A stretch of 14,810 nt of DNA, from NCBI GenBank assembly GCA_009839635.1, contig VXPJ01000147.1, positions 1 through 14,810 of the forward strand. The letters are read 5' to 3'. This DNA is from Pseudomonadota bacterium (GTDB lineage: Bacteria > Pseudomonadota > Gammaproteobacteria > UBA4575). A program made the translations under genes and the position numbers. Below the pieces are notes generated by a model that was not told the origin of the DNA, ran no database searches, and saw nothing but the letters and a program-made list of their open reading frames with translations. Every line of letters starts with the position of its first letter. Within the stretch, counting starts at the first letter, position 1. Shown one piece after another: positions 1-6,755 of the stretch.

Positions 1-1
1 G

Positions 2-664
2 TCTGTAGTCGCCCCACAAATCAACCACGCCGCGACCAAGGTACTGGAGAGATCCGGTATTTGTCTGGAAGAGGCAAAAGGCGATTGCTGTGGAGCCCTG
101 GCCTATCACTTGGGCGATCTCGAGAACGCGCAGAAGACCATCGGCAGGAACATCGACAACTGGTACCAGGATCTGAAGAACGAGCACAAGTTTTTAGTCA
201 TTACATCAAGTGGTTGCAGCAGTTTCATAAAGCAATATGGTGAAATAATGCAGAACAGCTCGAAATATGCACGCCCTGCAAGGTTCATCAGTGAGCGGTG
301 CAGGGACCTGTCCGAACTCGACATTGGGCTGGACACACGACCGGCCGGAGAAAATTGCACTGTGGCTTTTCATAGTCCATGCACACTGCAGCATGGTCAA
401 AGGGTGCATGGCAAAATCGAGGCACAGTTGCAGAAGCTGGGCTACAGGCTCGTCCCGACCATGGATCCGCATTTGTGTTGTGGCTCTGCGGGCAGCTACT
501 CCCTGCTCGAAACCAAACTGTCAGCAAAACTGCTGGAAAACAAGCTGGCTTGCCTCGAACAGGACCAGCCCGATGTGATCAGCACAGCCAATATCGGTTG
601 TCTAATGCACCTGCAGTCCGGAACCGAAAGACCCGTCAAGCACTGGATCGAGTTACTCGTATAG
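2..664 (+). CDS. glcF: Glycolate oxidase iron-sulfur subunit GlcF, C-terminal part (5' end outside window)
   Basis: GlcF is the iron-sulfur subunit of the GlcDEF glycolate dehydrogenase complex, which oxidises glycolate to glyoxylate and passes the electrons to the respiratory chain. The reading frame is open from base 2, so the start and the N-terminal ferredoxin-like 4Fe-4S part lie to the left. What remains contains two cysteine-rich CCG repeats (PF02754 type). The first has KGDCCGALAYHLG near residue 30 of the fragment and TSSGCSSF downstream. The second has FHSPCTLQHGQR, HLCCGSAGSYSLL and ANIGCLMHL. The order and wording match my memory of the E. coli GlcF C-terminus closely, including the final KHWIELL. 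The gene ends with TAG. The next gene is convergent. Other LutA/GlpC-type CCG proteins are less likely, because the CTLQHGQ and HWIE stretches are typical of GlcF. Confidence 0.93.
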   Translation, partial: SVVAPQINHAATKVLERSGICLEEAKGDCCGALAYHLGDLENAQKTIGRNIDNWYQDLKNEHKFLVITSSGCSSFIKQYGEIMQNSSKYARPARFISERCRDLSELDIGLDTRPAGENCTVAFHSPCTLQHGQRVHGKIEAQLQKLGYRLVPTMDPHLCCGSAGSYSLLETKLSAKLLENKLACLEQDQPDVISTANIGCLMHLQSGTERPVKHWIELLV

Positions 665-762
665 CCGGCTGTCTGGCGGCAAAACCAAAAGGCCGTGATT
701 GTGATTCCTCGGCATTCCCTTCCTGCAAGGGTTTGGATGGCAAACTGCCCGTGAAATCAGGA

Positions 763-1047
763 TCAGGGGTCTCCCGGTTTCCAGATCCCGAACGCCTCGC
801 CTTTTGGACGTATGCTGGCTTGTCTCTGCCGTGTAATGTCCTCATAGACATATTTTGCAAAGGCAACTACCTCATTCATGATCTCATTTTTTTCACCTGT
901 CGGCAGATCATGGTTTCCAATTACAAACCCCGTGATGGCAGCTAGATATTGACCCGCCAGTATTGGATTGGCAGCACGCTCGTCTGCTTCAATGAGTACT
1001 TTCTGAATTTCCTCGATAAGTTCCCTTGACAGTCTCAGCTGGTCCAT
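763..1047 (-). CDS. Small protein of unknown function downstream of rarA
   Basis: I do not recognise this 94-residue protein. It begins MDQLRLSRELIEEIQKVLIE and looks mostly alpha-helical, soluble and acidic in its first two thirds. There is no signal peptide or membrane segment, and the last 20 or so residues are rich in Gly, Pro and Arg. Reality is supported by an ATG start with GAGG eight bases upstream. It also sits in a tight position, starting 21 bases after the rarA stop on the same strand, as the last gene of the ftsK-lolA-rarA run. It contains no cysteine. Its C-terminal end faces the glcF end. No function can be assigned; the repeated turn around HDLPTGEKNEIMNEVVAFAK suggests a helical bundle only. 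Confidence 0.7.
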   Translation of the reverse strand: MDQLRLSRELIEEIQKVLIEADERAANPILAGQYLAAITGFVIGNHDLPTGEKNEIMNEVVAFAKYVYEDITRQRQASIRPKGEAFGIWKPGDP

Positions 1048-1068
1048 GTTGTGTGCCTCAATTTGTAT

Positions 1069-2415
1069 TCAATTCCGATTTTCGACCTTGTTCCGAAGCC
1101 TGCGCATCCGCTCCTTGATCTTGATCTCGAGCCCTCGATCTACGGGTTCGTAATAGCGTGTCCCCCGCAGTATTTCGGGAAAGTAGCACTCACCCTGCAC
1201 ATAGGCATCAGGTTCATCATGAGCATAACGATAGTCCCGTCCGTAGCCAAGGTCTTTCATTAGCTTGGTGGGCGCGTTTCTCAGATGCATCGGCACTTCC
1301 TGGCTGCCATGGTCTTTGGCATCTTTCATGGCCAGGCCATACGCACGGTACGTGGCATTACTCTTTGGCACACAGGCCAGATACACGATGGCCTGGGCAA
1401 TGGCCAGTTCACCTTCCGGAGAGCCGAGGCGTTCATAGGTGTCCCAGGCACTCACTGCGATCTGCAGGCCACGGGGATCTGCATTGCCAATATCCTCAAC
1501 TGCCATCCTCAGTACGCGACGCGCTATGTAGTAGGGATCACAGCCTCCATCGATCATCCTGCAAAACCAGTACAGCGCGGCATCGGGATCGGATCCACGT
1601 ACTGACTTGTGCAATGCGGAAATCTGATCATAGAAATATTCGCCTCTCTTATCAAAGCGCCGGATTCCCTGTGCGGTGACTTCCTTGACAATTTCGCAAG
1701 TGATTGTATTTTCCTCTGCACTCTCACCAATCCAGTCCGCAGCAATTTCCAGGAAGTTTAATGCACGCCTTGCATCCCCGTCTGCTACCGCGGCAAGCAG
1801 GTCCCTGGCTTCCCGACCGACCTCGATCTGCATGCGACCTAGACCACGCTCGTCATCCTGAAGGGCATTGTCAATACACTGGCTGACATCTTGTTCTGTC
1901 AGCCGTTTCAAGACGTAAATCCGTGCCCTGGACAACAGTGCATTGTTGAGTTCGAAAGAGGGATTTTCCGTGGTGGCACCAATAAAATAAAATGTGCCGT
2001 TCTCGATATGCGGCAAAAATGCATCCTGCTGGGCCTTGTTGAATCGATGTACCTCATCAACAAACAGCACGGTACTGGAGGCGTGTTCCTGGCTGTGCAG
2101 CCTGGCCTGTTCGATCGCCTGGCGAATCTCCTTGACTCCGGACAGCACAGCGGACAGGGAAAGAAACTGCGCACGTGAAGTGTTGGCGATGATGCGTGCC
2201 AGTGTGGTCTTGCCCGTGCCGGGCGGCCCCCAGAAAACCATGGAATGCAACCTGCCCTGCTCGATCGCCTGACGCAGCGGCTTGTCACCGGATAACAGGT
2301 GCGCCTGACCTACAAACTCAGCCAAGGTGACCGGGCGCATGCGGTCGGCAAGCGGGCGATAGCCCTCCGTGCGATCTAGCAGGTCAGTACTCTGGTTGGC
2401 AGGTGCGCTTGGAAT
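1069..2415 (-). CDS. rarA: Replication-associated recombination protein A, AAA+ ATPase (RarA/MgsA)
   Basis: RarA is a cytoplasmic AAA+ ATPase of the clamp-loader family. It acts at stalled replication forks and at single-stranded DNA ends with SSB, and is related to eukaryotic WRNIP1. The sequence shows Walker A (GPPGTGKTT), ISAVLSGVKEIR-like sensor context, Walker B (LFVDEVHRFNKAQQDAF), GATTENPSFELN and the C-terminal HLRNAPTKLMKDLGYG. From the first ATG (base 2340) the protein has 423 residues and begins at MRPVTLAEFVGQ. The same frame continues upstream as YRPLADR, which matches the conserved FQPLAAR before MRP in E. coli RarA. The only well-placed start for this extension is ATT at 2413-2415, six bases after a perfect GAGGAG (2422-2427). 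It would give 448 residues, almost the E. coli length. The family call is firm; the ATT start is inference, and 2340 is the conservative alternative. Confidence 0.95.
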   Translation of the reverse strand: MPSAPANQSTDLLDRTEGYRPLADRMRPVTLAEFVGQAHLLSGDKPLRQAIEQGRLHSMVFWGPPGTGKTTLARIIANTSRAQFLSLSAVLSGVKEIRQAIEQARLHSQEHASSTVLFVDEVHRFNKAQQDAFLPHIENGTFYFIGATTENPSFELNNALLSRARIYVLKRLTEQDVSQCIDNALQDDERGLGRMQIEVGREARDLLAAVADGDARRALNFLEIAADWIGESAEENTITCEIVKEVTAQGIRRFDKRGEYFYDQISALHKSVRGSDPDAALYWFCRMIDGGCDPYYIARRVLRMAVEDIGNADPRGLQIAVSAWDTYERLGSPEGELAIAQAIVYLACVPKSNATYRAYGLAMKDAKDHGSQEVPMHLRNAPTKLMKDLGYGRDYRYAHDEPDAYVQGECYFPEILRGTRYYEPVDRGLEIKIKERMRRLRNKVENRN

Positions 2416-2421
2416 GACTGT

Positions 2422-2427
2422 CTCCTC
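2422..2427 (-). promoter_or_regulatory. Ribosome binding site GAGGAG deciding the rarA start
   Basis: On the minus strand GAGGAG is followed by the six-base spacer ACAGTC and then ATT, in frame with rarA. No comparable site precedes the first ATG at 2338-2340, where the upstream codons instead encode conserved RarA residues. The in-frame stop lies further upstream (TGA at 2449-2451), with no ATG, GTG or TTG codon between it and the ATG at 2340. Confidence 0.6.
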
Positions 2428-2511
2428 ACATGTATGGATGATGGCAGCTCAATTTGCCCGAAGCCGCCTGGCAGGCCCCAGGTGTGGACAGAAGGCCTGC
2501 ATGCCGGCCTC

Positions 2512-3144
2512 TCACTTTGCCGGAAAACCCACGACATCCACACCCTGTGGCGCTTTGAACACGAAATATCCATCCGGGAAGCTCACATTCAGCTCAAGGT
2601 GCTTGAATTCAACCACGGTTTTTTGCGAAAACTGGTCGTGCAACTCCATTTTTCGGATACCTTTTTCATCGAGGCCTATCTGCACGCTGTGAAACTCGGT
2701 GTCCTGAACATGAGGAATCAACTCCACCCAGCTGAGATTCTCTCGATCCGGGGCTGAAAAAATCTCAAAATCATCCTGCAGGACACGGGCATTCATCAGC
2801 AGCATGATTGGCGCACTGCCCAATGCTTCCATGATGGGCCTGGCTACAGCTTGCTGTAATTGCTCGTCGTAGACCCACAGGTACTTTCCGTCCGCGAGGA
2901 TGAGCTGCCTGTGAGGTTGTGCATATTGAAAGCGAAACCTGCCTGGTCGGCTCAGGGCAACGGACCCTCGTGCTGCCTGAACCAGCTTGCCATCTTCGCT
3001 CCAGACGGTTTGCAGAAAACTCCCCTGAAAAGAGCTTACCTCCGCAAAAAATGTATTCAGCAAGCCCACAGCCTCACTGCCCGGACAGGCCAGAGAAAAC
3101 AACAGCAGTGCACTGCCCAAAAATGATTTCCAGATCCGTATCAC
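2512..3144 (-). CDS. lolA: Outer-membrane lipoprotein carrier protein LolA
   Basis: LolA is the periplasmic chaperone that takes lipoproteins released by the LolCDE transporter and carries them to LolB at the outer membrane. The 210-residue length is normal. A signal peptide is visible: MIRIWK, a hydrophobic stretch of about 14 residues, then a probable signal peptidase I site after GSEA (about residue 25). Family marks include LNTFFAEVSSFQGSFLQ, RPGRFRFQYAQPHRQLILADG and YLWVYDEQLQQA, followed by the typical LELIP-like and HVQDTEF segment. The start is GTG (3142-3144) with AGGA six bases upstream. It sits between ftsK and rarA, the same order as in E. coli; the gap to the ftsK stop is 94 bases and to the proposed rarA start 96. 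A cysteine occurs in the signal peptide, but the lipobox is poor, so a soluble protein is expected. Confidence 0.95.
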   Translation of the reverse strand: MIRIWKSFLGSALLLFSLACPGSEAVGLLNTFFAEVSSFQGSFLQTVWSEDGKLVQAARGSVALSRPGRFRFQYAQPHRQLILADGKYLWVYDEQLQQAVARPIMEALGSAPIMLLMNARVLQDDFEIFSAPDRENLSWVELIPHVQDTEFHSVQIGLDEKGIRKMELHDQFSQKTVVEFKHLELNVSFPDGYFVFKAPQGVDVVGFPAK

Positions 3145-3238
3145 TCGATGTCCTATCCGAACTCTCTGGCAAGATAAATTTGACGGTGCCTAGCGATGCC
3201 AATCCTGCGTCACGCCGGTCCCGACACAATCGATGTGA

Positions 3239-5521
3239 CTATACCGGTGGCGGAGCAATGACTTCTCGACTGCCATTGGACAAAACGGCACTGACAACAC
3301 CGCTGTTTTCCATCTCTTCTATGATCCTTGCTGCACGGTTGTAGCCAATTTTCAATCTTCGCTGCAAATAGGAAATCGAGGCTTTGCGGGTTTCTGTAAC
3401 AATTGCAATCGCTTCATCATAAAGCGGATCGAGTTCGCCGTCCTGACTGTCAATGGGTTCCAGTCCAGGTATTACATCTTTGCCATCCTCGGGATCTTGA
3501 GTGACTTCATCCAGATAGGCTGGAGCCCCTTTTTGCTTCAGGAAGGCAACCACCTTGTGCACCTCTTCATCCGAGACAAATGCACCATGAATGCGATCGG
3601 GAAGGGAGGTCCCCGGAGGCAGGTACAGCATGTCGCCATGGCCCAACAGCTGCTCGGCACCCATTTGATCCAGGATAGTTCGTGAATCGACTTTCGAAGA
3701 GACCTGGAAGGCAATCCTGGAAGGGATGTTCGCCTTGATGAGGCCAGTGATGACATCCACCGAGGGACGTTGGGTGGCCAGGATCAGGTGAATACCAGCC
3801 GCCCGTGCCTTTTGTGCAATTCGTGCAATGAGTTCTTCGACCTTCTTGCCAACAACCATCATCATGTCAGCCAACTCATCTACTATGATGACTATGCTCG
3901 GCAATGGATTCAGTGTTTCTAGCGGGCTGCCCTCCAGCTCACCACCCTCTTGCTGACTGGCAAAAGGATCAGGTATGGGACTGCCTTTGTCGACGGCCTG
4001 CTTCACCTTCGTGTTGTAGCTCTGAATACTGCGAACCCCGAGCGCCGACATCAGCTGGTAGCGTCTTTCCATCTCGGCCACGCACCAGCGAAAGGCATTG
4101 GCTGCCTCTCTCAAATCGGTGACGACCGGCGAAAGCAGGTGCGGAATCCCTTCATATACTGCAAATTCCAAAATCTTGGGATCGATCAGGATGATGCGTA
4201 CCTGCTGTGGTGTAGCTTTATACAATATGCTCAACAGCATCGCGTTCAAGGCTACCGACTTGCCTGACCCGGTAGTACCTGCGACCAACAGATGGGGCAT
4301 TTTTGCGAGATCCACCACGATGGGACGCCCGCTGATATCCTTGCCCAAGCCCAGGGTCAAGATGGATGAGGACTCATCGTAGATCTCGGAACGCAGGATA
4401 TCGCTCAGTACGACCAGCTCCCTGTGCTCATTGGGAATTTCAAGCCCAACGTGGGATTTGCCCGGAATCACCTCGACAATCCGCACACTCACCACAGAAA
4501 GTGCGCGGGCAAGATCCTTGGCAAGGTTTGAGACCTTGCTCACCTTGATACCTGCTGCAAGCTGTAGTTCAAAGCGTGTGATCACAGGACCTGGATGAAC
4601 CTCGACCACCGAGGCATCGATTCCGAAGTCGAGCAATTTCAGTTCTACCTGGCGCGACATTGCCTCCAGCGCATCGTCCGAATATCCCTTGGTGTCATCG
4701 GCAACATTGTCCAGCATGGATGTTGGGGGCAAGGCGGTTTCCACTGAATCGAACAGCGGGATCTGGCGTTCCCGTTCAGCCCGCTTGCTTGGCGTGATCT
4801 CTTCCACAGTTGGCTCGATGCGGGGCGGGGATTTCTGGATTTTCACCTTTTTGGCCTTGACCACTTTTTCCCGGGCAGTTCTTGCCTGTTTGCTCAGGTG
4901 CCTCTCCTTGAGCAGGCTGATCAATCTCCAAAGCCATGAACTGATCTTCAGGATGTATTTCCCTGTTGTGTCCAGAAGCCATAACAATGAGAAATGCGAG
5001 AACACCGTGATACCGGCAAAAAACAGTGCCAGCAGCAGCAAAGTGGCACCGACAAAATTGAAGACAGCTAGAAAGCCCGTACCGACAATGTCACCTAGAA
5101 CACCGCCTGCAGTGTGTGGAAGAAAGCCTGACTGAAAATGCAGGGCCGCCAATCCACATCCTGCTGCCAAGGTCAGCAAAAAGCCGGCCCAGCGTACTCC
5201 CAATGTACGGTAATCGATAGCTTGTGTATCTGTTCCACCCCGGTACAACAGCCACCCACTGTAGGCCACCATGACGGGTGCAAGGTAGGCCAGATAGCCA
5301 AACAGGAAAAAAAACAGGTCCGCAAACCAGGCGCCTGCCCTACCGCCAAGATTGTTTGCAACCAGGTCGTGACCCGCCTGAGTCCAGCGGGGATCCGACT
5401 GCTGATACGTGAGCAACGCCAGCATCAGATAGGCACCTAGCGCGGCCAGTATCAATAATACGCTTTCACGCAGACCTCTAGGCAAAGAAGCCCGATCACT
5501 GGATTTCGATGGCTTTTTCAA
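3239..5521 (-). CDS. ftsK: DNA translocase FtsK
   Basis: FtsK anchors at the division septum and pumps chromosomal DNA so that the terminus is cleared and dif sites are resolved by XerCD. The 760 residues divide into an N-terminal membrane domain with about four hydrophobic segments (residues 20-40, 66-93, 110-127 and 141-180), a short charged linker (about 205-290), the RecA-like motor with Walker A AGTTGSGKS (414-422) and Walker B IVIIVDEL (543-550), and a winged-helix gamma domain (about 697-760) that reads polar DNA motifs and contacts XerD. The linker is short compared with the roughly 1300-residue E. coli protein; many gammaproteobacteria have this compact form. The start appears to be TTG (5519-5521), since an in-frame stop (TGA, 5528-5530 on the reverse strand) lies just upstream. 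The ribosome site is weak. It is the first gene of the leftward cluster. Confidence 0.97.
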   Translation of the reverse strand: MKKPSKSSDRASLPRGLRESVLLILAALGAYLMLALLTYQQSDPRWTQAGHDLVANNLGGRAGAWFADLFFFLFGYLAYLAPVMVAYSGWLLYRGGTDTQAIDYRTLGVRWAGFLLTLAAGCGLAALHFQSGFLPHTAGGVLGDIVGTGFLAVFNFVGATLLLLALFFAGITVFSHFSLLWLLDTTGKYILKISSWLWRLISLLKERHLSKQARTAREKVVKAKKVKIQKSPPRIEPTVEEITPSKRAERERQIPLFDSVETALPPTSMLDNVADDTKGYSDDALEAMSRQVELKLLDFGIDASVVEVHPGPVITRFELQLAAGIKVSKVSNLAKDLARALSVVSVRIVEVIPGKSHVGLEIPNEHRELVVLSDILRSEIYDESSSILTLGLGKDISGRPIVVDLAKMPHLLVAGTTGSGKSVALNAMLLSILYKATPQQVRIILIDPKILEFAVYEGIPHLLSPVVTDLREAANAFRWCVAEMERRYQLMSALGVRSIQSYNTKVKQAVDKGSPIPDPFASQQEGGELEGSPLETLNPLPSIVIIVDELADMMMVVGKKVEELIARIAQKARAAGIHLILATQRPSVDVITGLIKANIPSRIAFQVSSKVDSRTILDQMGAEQLLGHGDMLYLPPGTSLPDRIHGAFVSDEEVHKVVAFLKQKGAPAYLDEVTQDPEDGKDVIPGLEPIDSQDGELDPLYDEAIAIVTETRKASISYLQRRLKIGYNRAARIIEEMENSGVVSAVLSNGSREVIAPPPV

Positions 5522-5550
5522 GACAGCTCACGCCGATCTGATCATTTACT

Positions 5551-5569
5551 CTTAAATTGTCCATTTAAG
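5551..5569. repeat. Inverted repeat CTTAAAT-5-ATTTAAG in the ftsK/trxB control region
   Basis: Two perfect 7-bp arms, 5551-5557 and 5563-5569, are separated by TGTCC. The repeat directly abuts the larger inverted repeat at 5570-5601 and lies about 30-50 bases upstream of the ftsK start. It may be an operator half or an mRNA hairpin in the ftsK leader; a protein that binds it cannot be named from sequence. Confidence 0.5.
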
Positions 5570-5594
5570 ATATTGAATTAACTAAAACTATAAT
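5565..5594 (+). promoter_or_regulatory. Candidate sigma-70 promoter for trxB
   Basis: TTAAGA (5565-5570, four of six matches to the -35 consensus) is followed after 18 bases by a perfect TATAAT (5589-5594). Transcription would begin near 5601 and leave a leader of about 195 bases before trxB. On the opposite strand TATAGT (5592-5587) could serve as the ftsK -10, but I see no convincing -35 for it. Confidence 0.35.
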
Positions 5595-5601
5595 TCAATA
5601 T
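5570..5601. repeat. 32-bp inverted repeat, probable operator between ftsK and trxB
   Basis: Perfect 11-bp arms (ATATTGAATTA at 5570-5580 and TAATTCAATAT at 5591-5601) flank a 10-base centre. A repeat of this arm length with a spacer of 20 or less is expected by chance well under once in a window this size, although the local A+T richness weakens that. It overlaps the candidate -10 boxes of both divergent transcripts (TATAAT on the plus strand, TATAGT on the minus strand), which is where a shared regulator would be expected to act. No T-run terminator use is likely, because it lies between divergent genes. Confidence 0.55.
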
Positions 5602-5652
5602 TTTTGCATCATAAGATTCGCTCAAACCCCATGATCAAGCTTTTATTGTACA

Positions 5653-5711
5653 GCAATACTGCCCCAACTCATGTAAAATCCGCCCCCATGAGTCCATAAG
5701 GCAATACTGCC
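5653..5711. repeat. Direct repeat GCAATACTGCC, two copies upstream of trxB
   Basis: Identical 11-base copies lie at 5653-5663 and 5701-5711, 48 bases apart start to start. Each is an imperfect palindrome (GCA...TGC). Between them is an inverted pair ACTCATG (5667-5673) and CATGAGT (5687-5693). The arrangement suggests binding sites for one regulator in the trxB leader or around a downstream trxB promoter; the binding protein is unknown. Confidence 0.4.
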
Positions 5712-5795
5712 AGTTCGACTTCCAGAGTATAGTAAATTCACCAGATGATTTGTTAGCAATCCATCCAACCGGCAAGCCGCATATAGAAACACCGG

Positions 5796-6755
5796 ATGAC
5801 CAAATCTCGACATTTCCGACTGCTGATACTGGGGTCCGGACCTGCCGGCTATACAGCCGGTGTCTATGCCGCCCGGGCCAACCTGAACCCTGCGATCATC
5901 ACAGGCCTAGAACAAGGCGGTCAGCTCACCACGACCACCGATGTAGATAATTGGCCGGGTGATGTAGAGGGGTTGCAAGGCCCGGACCTGATGGATCGCA
6001 TGCTAAAGCACGTAGAACGCTACGGCACGGAAGTCATCTTTGACCACATTCGTGTGGCGGATCTGTCGAAACCCCCTTTTACGTTGACCGGAGATATGGG
6101 GACTTACACCTGTGATGCCTTGATCATCGCGACAGGCGCATCAGCCAAGTACCTGGGACTGCCTTCGGAGGAAACCTATAAAGGAAAGGGAGTTTCGGCG
6201 TGTGCGACATGTGACGGATTTTTCTATAAAGCGAAAAAGGTTGCAGTGATTGGCGGCGGCAATACTGCCGCTGAGGAAGCACTTTACTTATCCAATATTG
6301 CAAGTGAAGTGATTCTGGTACATCGACGGGATGCCCTGCGCAGCGAAAAGATCCTGCAGGACCAGCTATTCGAAAGAGAAAAAAGTGGCAACGTCACGAT
6401 AAAGTGGAACCACACACTTGATGAAATCCTGGGGGATGACACCGGGGTCACCGGGATGCGGATCAAGAGTACCCTGAACGCTTCCACACAGGACGTTGAC
6501 CTGAGCGGTGTATTTATCGCCGTCGGGCATACCCCGAACACTGCAATTTTTGAAAACCAGCTCGACATGCAGGGTGGCTACATCCAGGTCAGCAGCGGGC
6601 TGCACGGCAATGCAACTGCTACGAGCGTCCCAGGCGTTTTTGCTGCAGGAGATGTGATGGACCATGTATACCGGCAAGCGGTGACTTCTGCGGGAACGGG
6701 GTGCATGGCGGCACTGGATGCTGAAAAATACCTGGATAATCTGGCAAACGACTGA
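5796..6755 (+). CDS. trxB: Thioredoxin reductase (NADPH)
   Basis: TrxB is the cytoplasmic flavoenzyme that uses NADPH to reduce thioredoxin, feeding ribonucleotide reductase and disulfide repair. The 319 residues carry the FAD-binding GSGPAG (13-18) and GGQLTTTTDV, the redox-active CATC (136-139), the NADPH-binding GGGNTA (153-158) with HRR (176-178), and the C-terminal FAD motif FAAGDVMD (282-289). Length and motif spacing match the low-molecular-weight bacterial enzyme. The ATG has only a weak ribosome site. It is divergent from ftsK, as trxB is from the lrp-ftsK group in E. coli, but here lrp is absent from the gap. The following gene overlaps its end by 38 bases, which suggests translational coupling. 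Confidence 0.97.
   Translation: MTKSRHFRLLILGSGPAGYTAGVYAARANLNPAIITGLEQGGQLTTTTDVDNWPGDVEGLQGPDLMDRMLKHVERYGTEVIFDHIRVADLSKPPFTLTGDMGTYTCDALIIATGASAKYLGLPSEETYKGKGVSACATCDGFFYKAKKVAVIGGGNTAAEEALYLSNIASEVILVHRRDALRSEKILQDQLFEREKSGNVTIKWNHTLDEILGDDTGVTGMRIKSTLNASTQDVDLSGVFIAVGHTPNTAIFENQLDMQGGYIQVSSGLHGNATATSVPGVFAAGDVMDHVYRQAVTSAGTGCMAALDAEKYLDNLAND

Noticed and set aside
717..731. Hairpin CCCTT-CCTGC-AAGGG between glcF and the 94-codon gene, considered as a terminator
   Set aside because: The stem is only five base pairs and no T-run follows on either strand.
1158..1679. Long open frame on the plus strand opposite rarA
   Set aside because: It is a shadow of rarA coding sequence, with a composition rich in His, Arg, Ser and Trp and no family resemblance.
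3070..3144. LolA as a lipoprotein, because of the cysteine in the signal peptide
   Set aside because: The residues before the cysteine (SLA) do not fit the lipobox well, and a signal peptidase I site follows; LolA is soluble in all known cases.
3599..3606. GGGAAGGG, a match to the E. coli KOPS consensus read by FtsK, inside ftsK
   Set aside because: With seven fixed bases, one or two matches are expected by chance in a window of this size on both strands, and one site says nothing about polarity.
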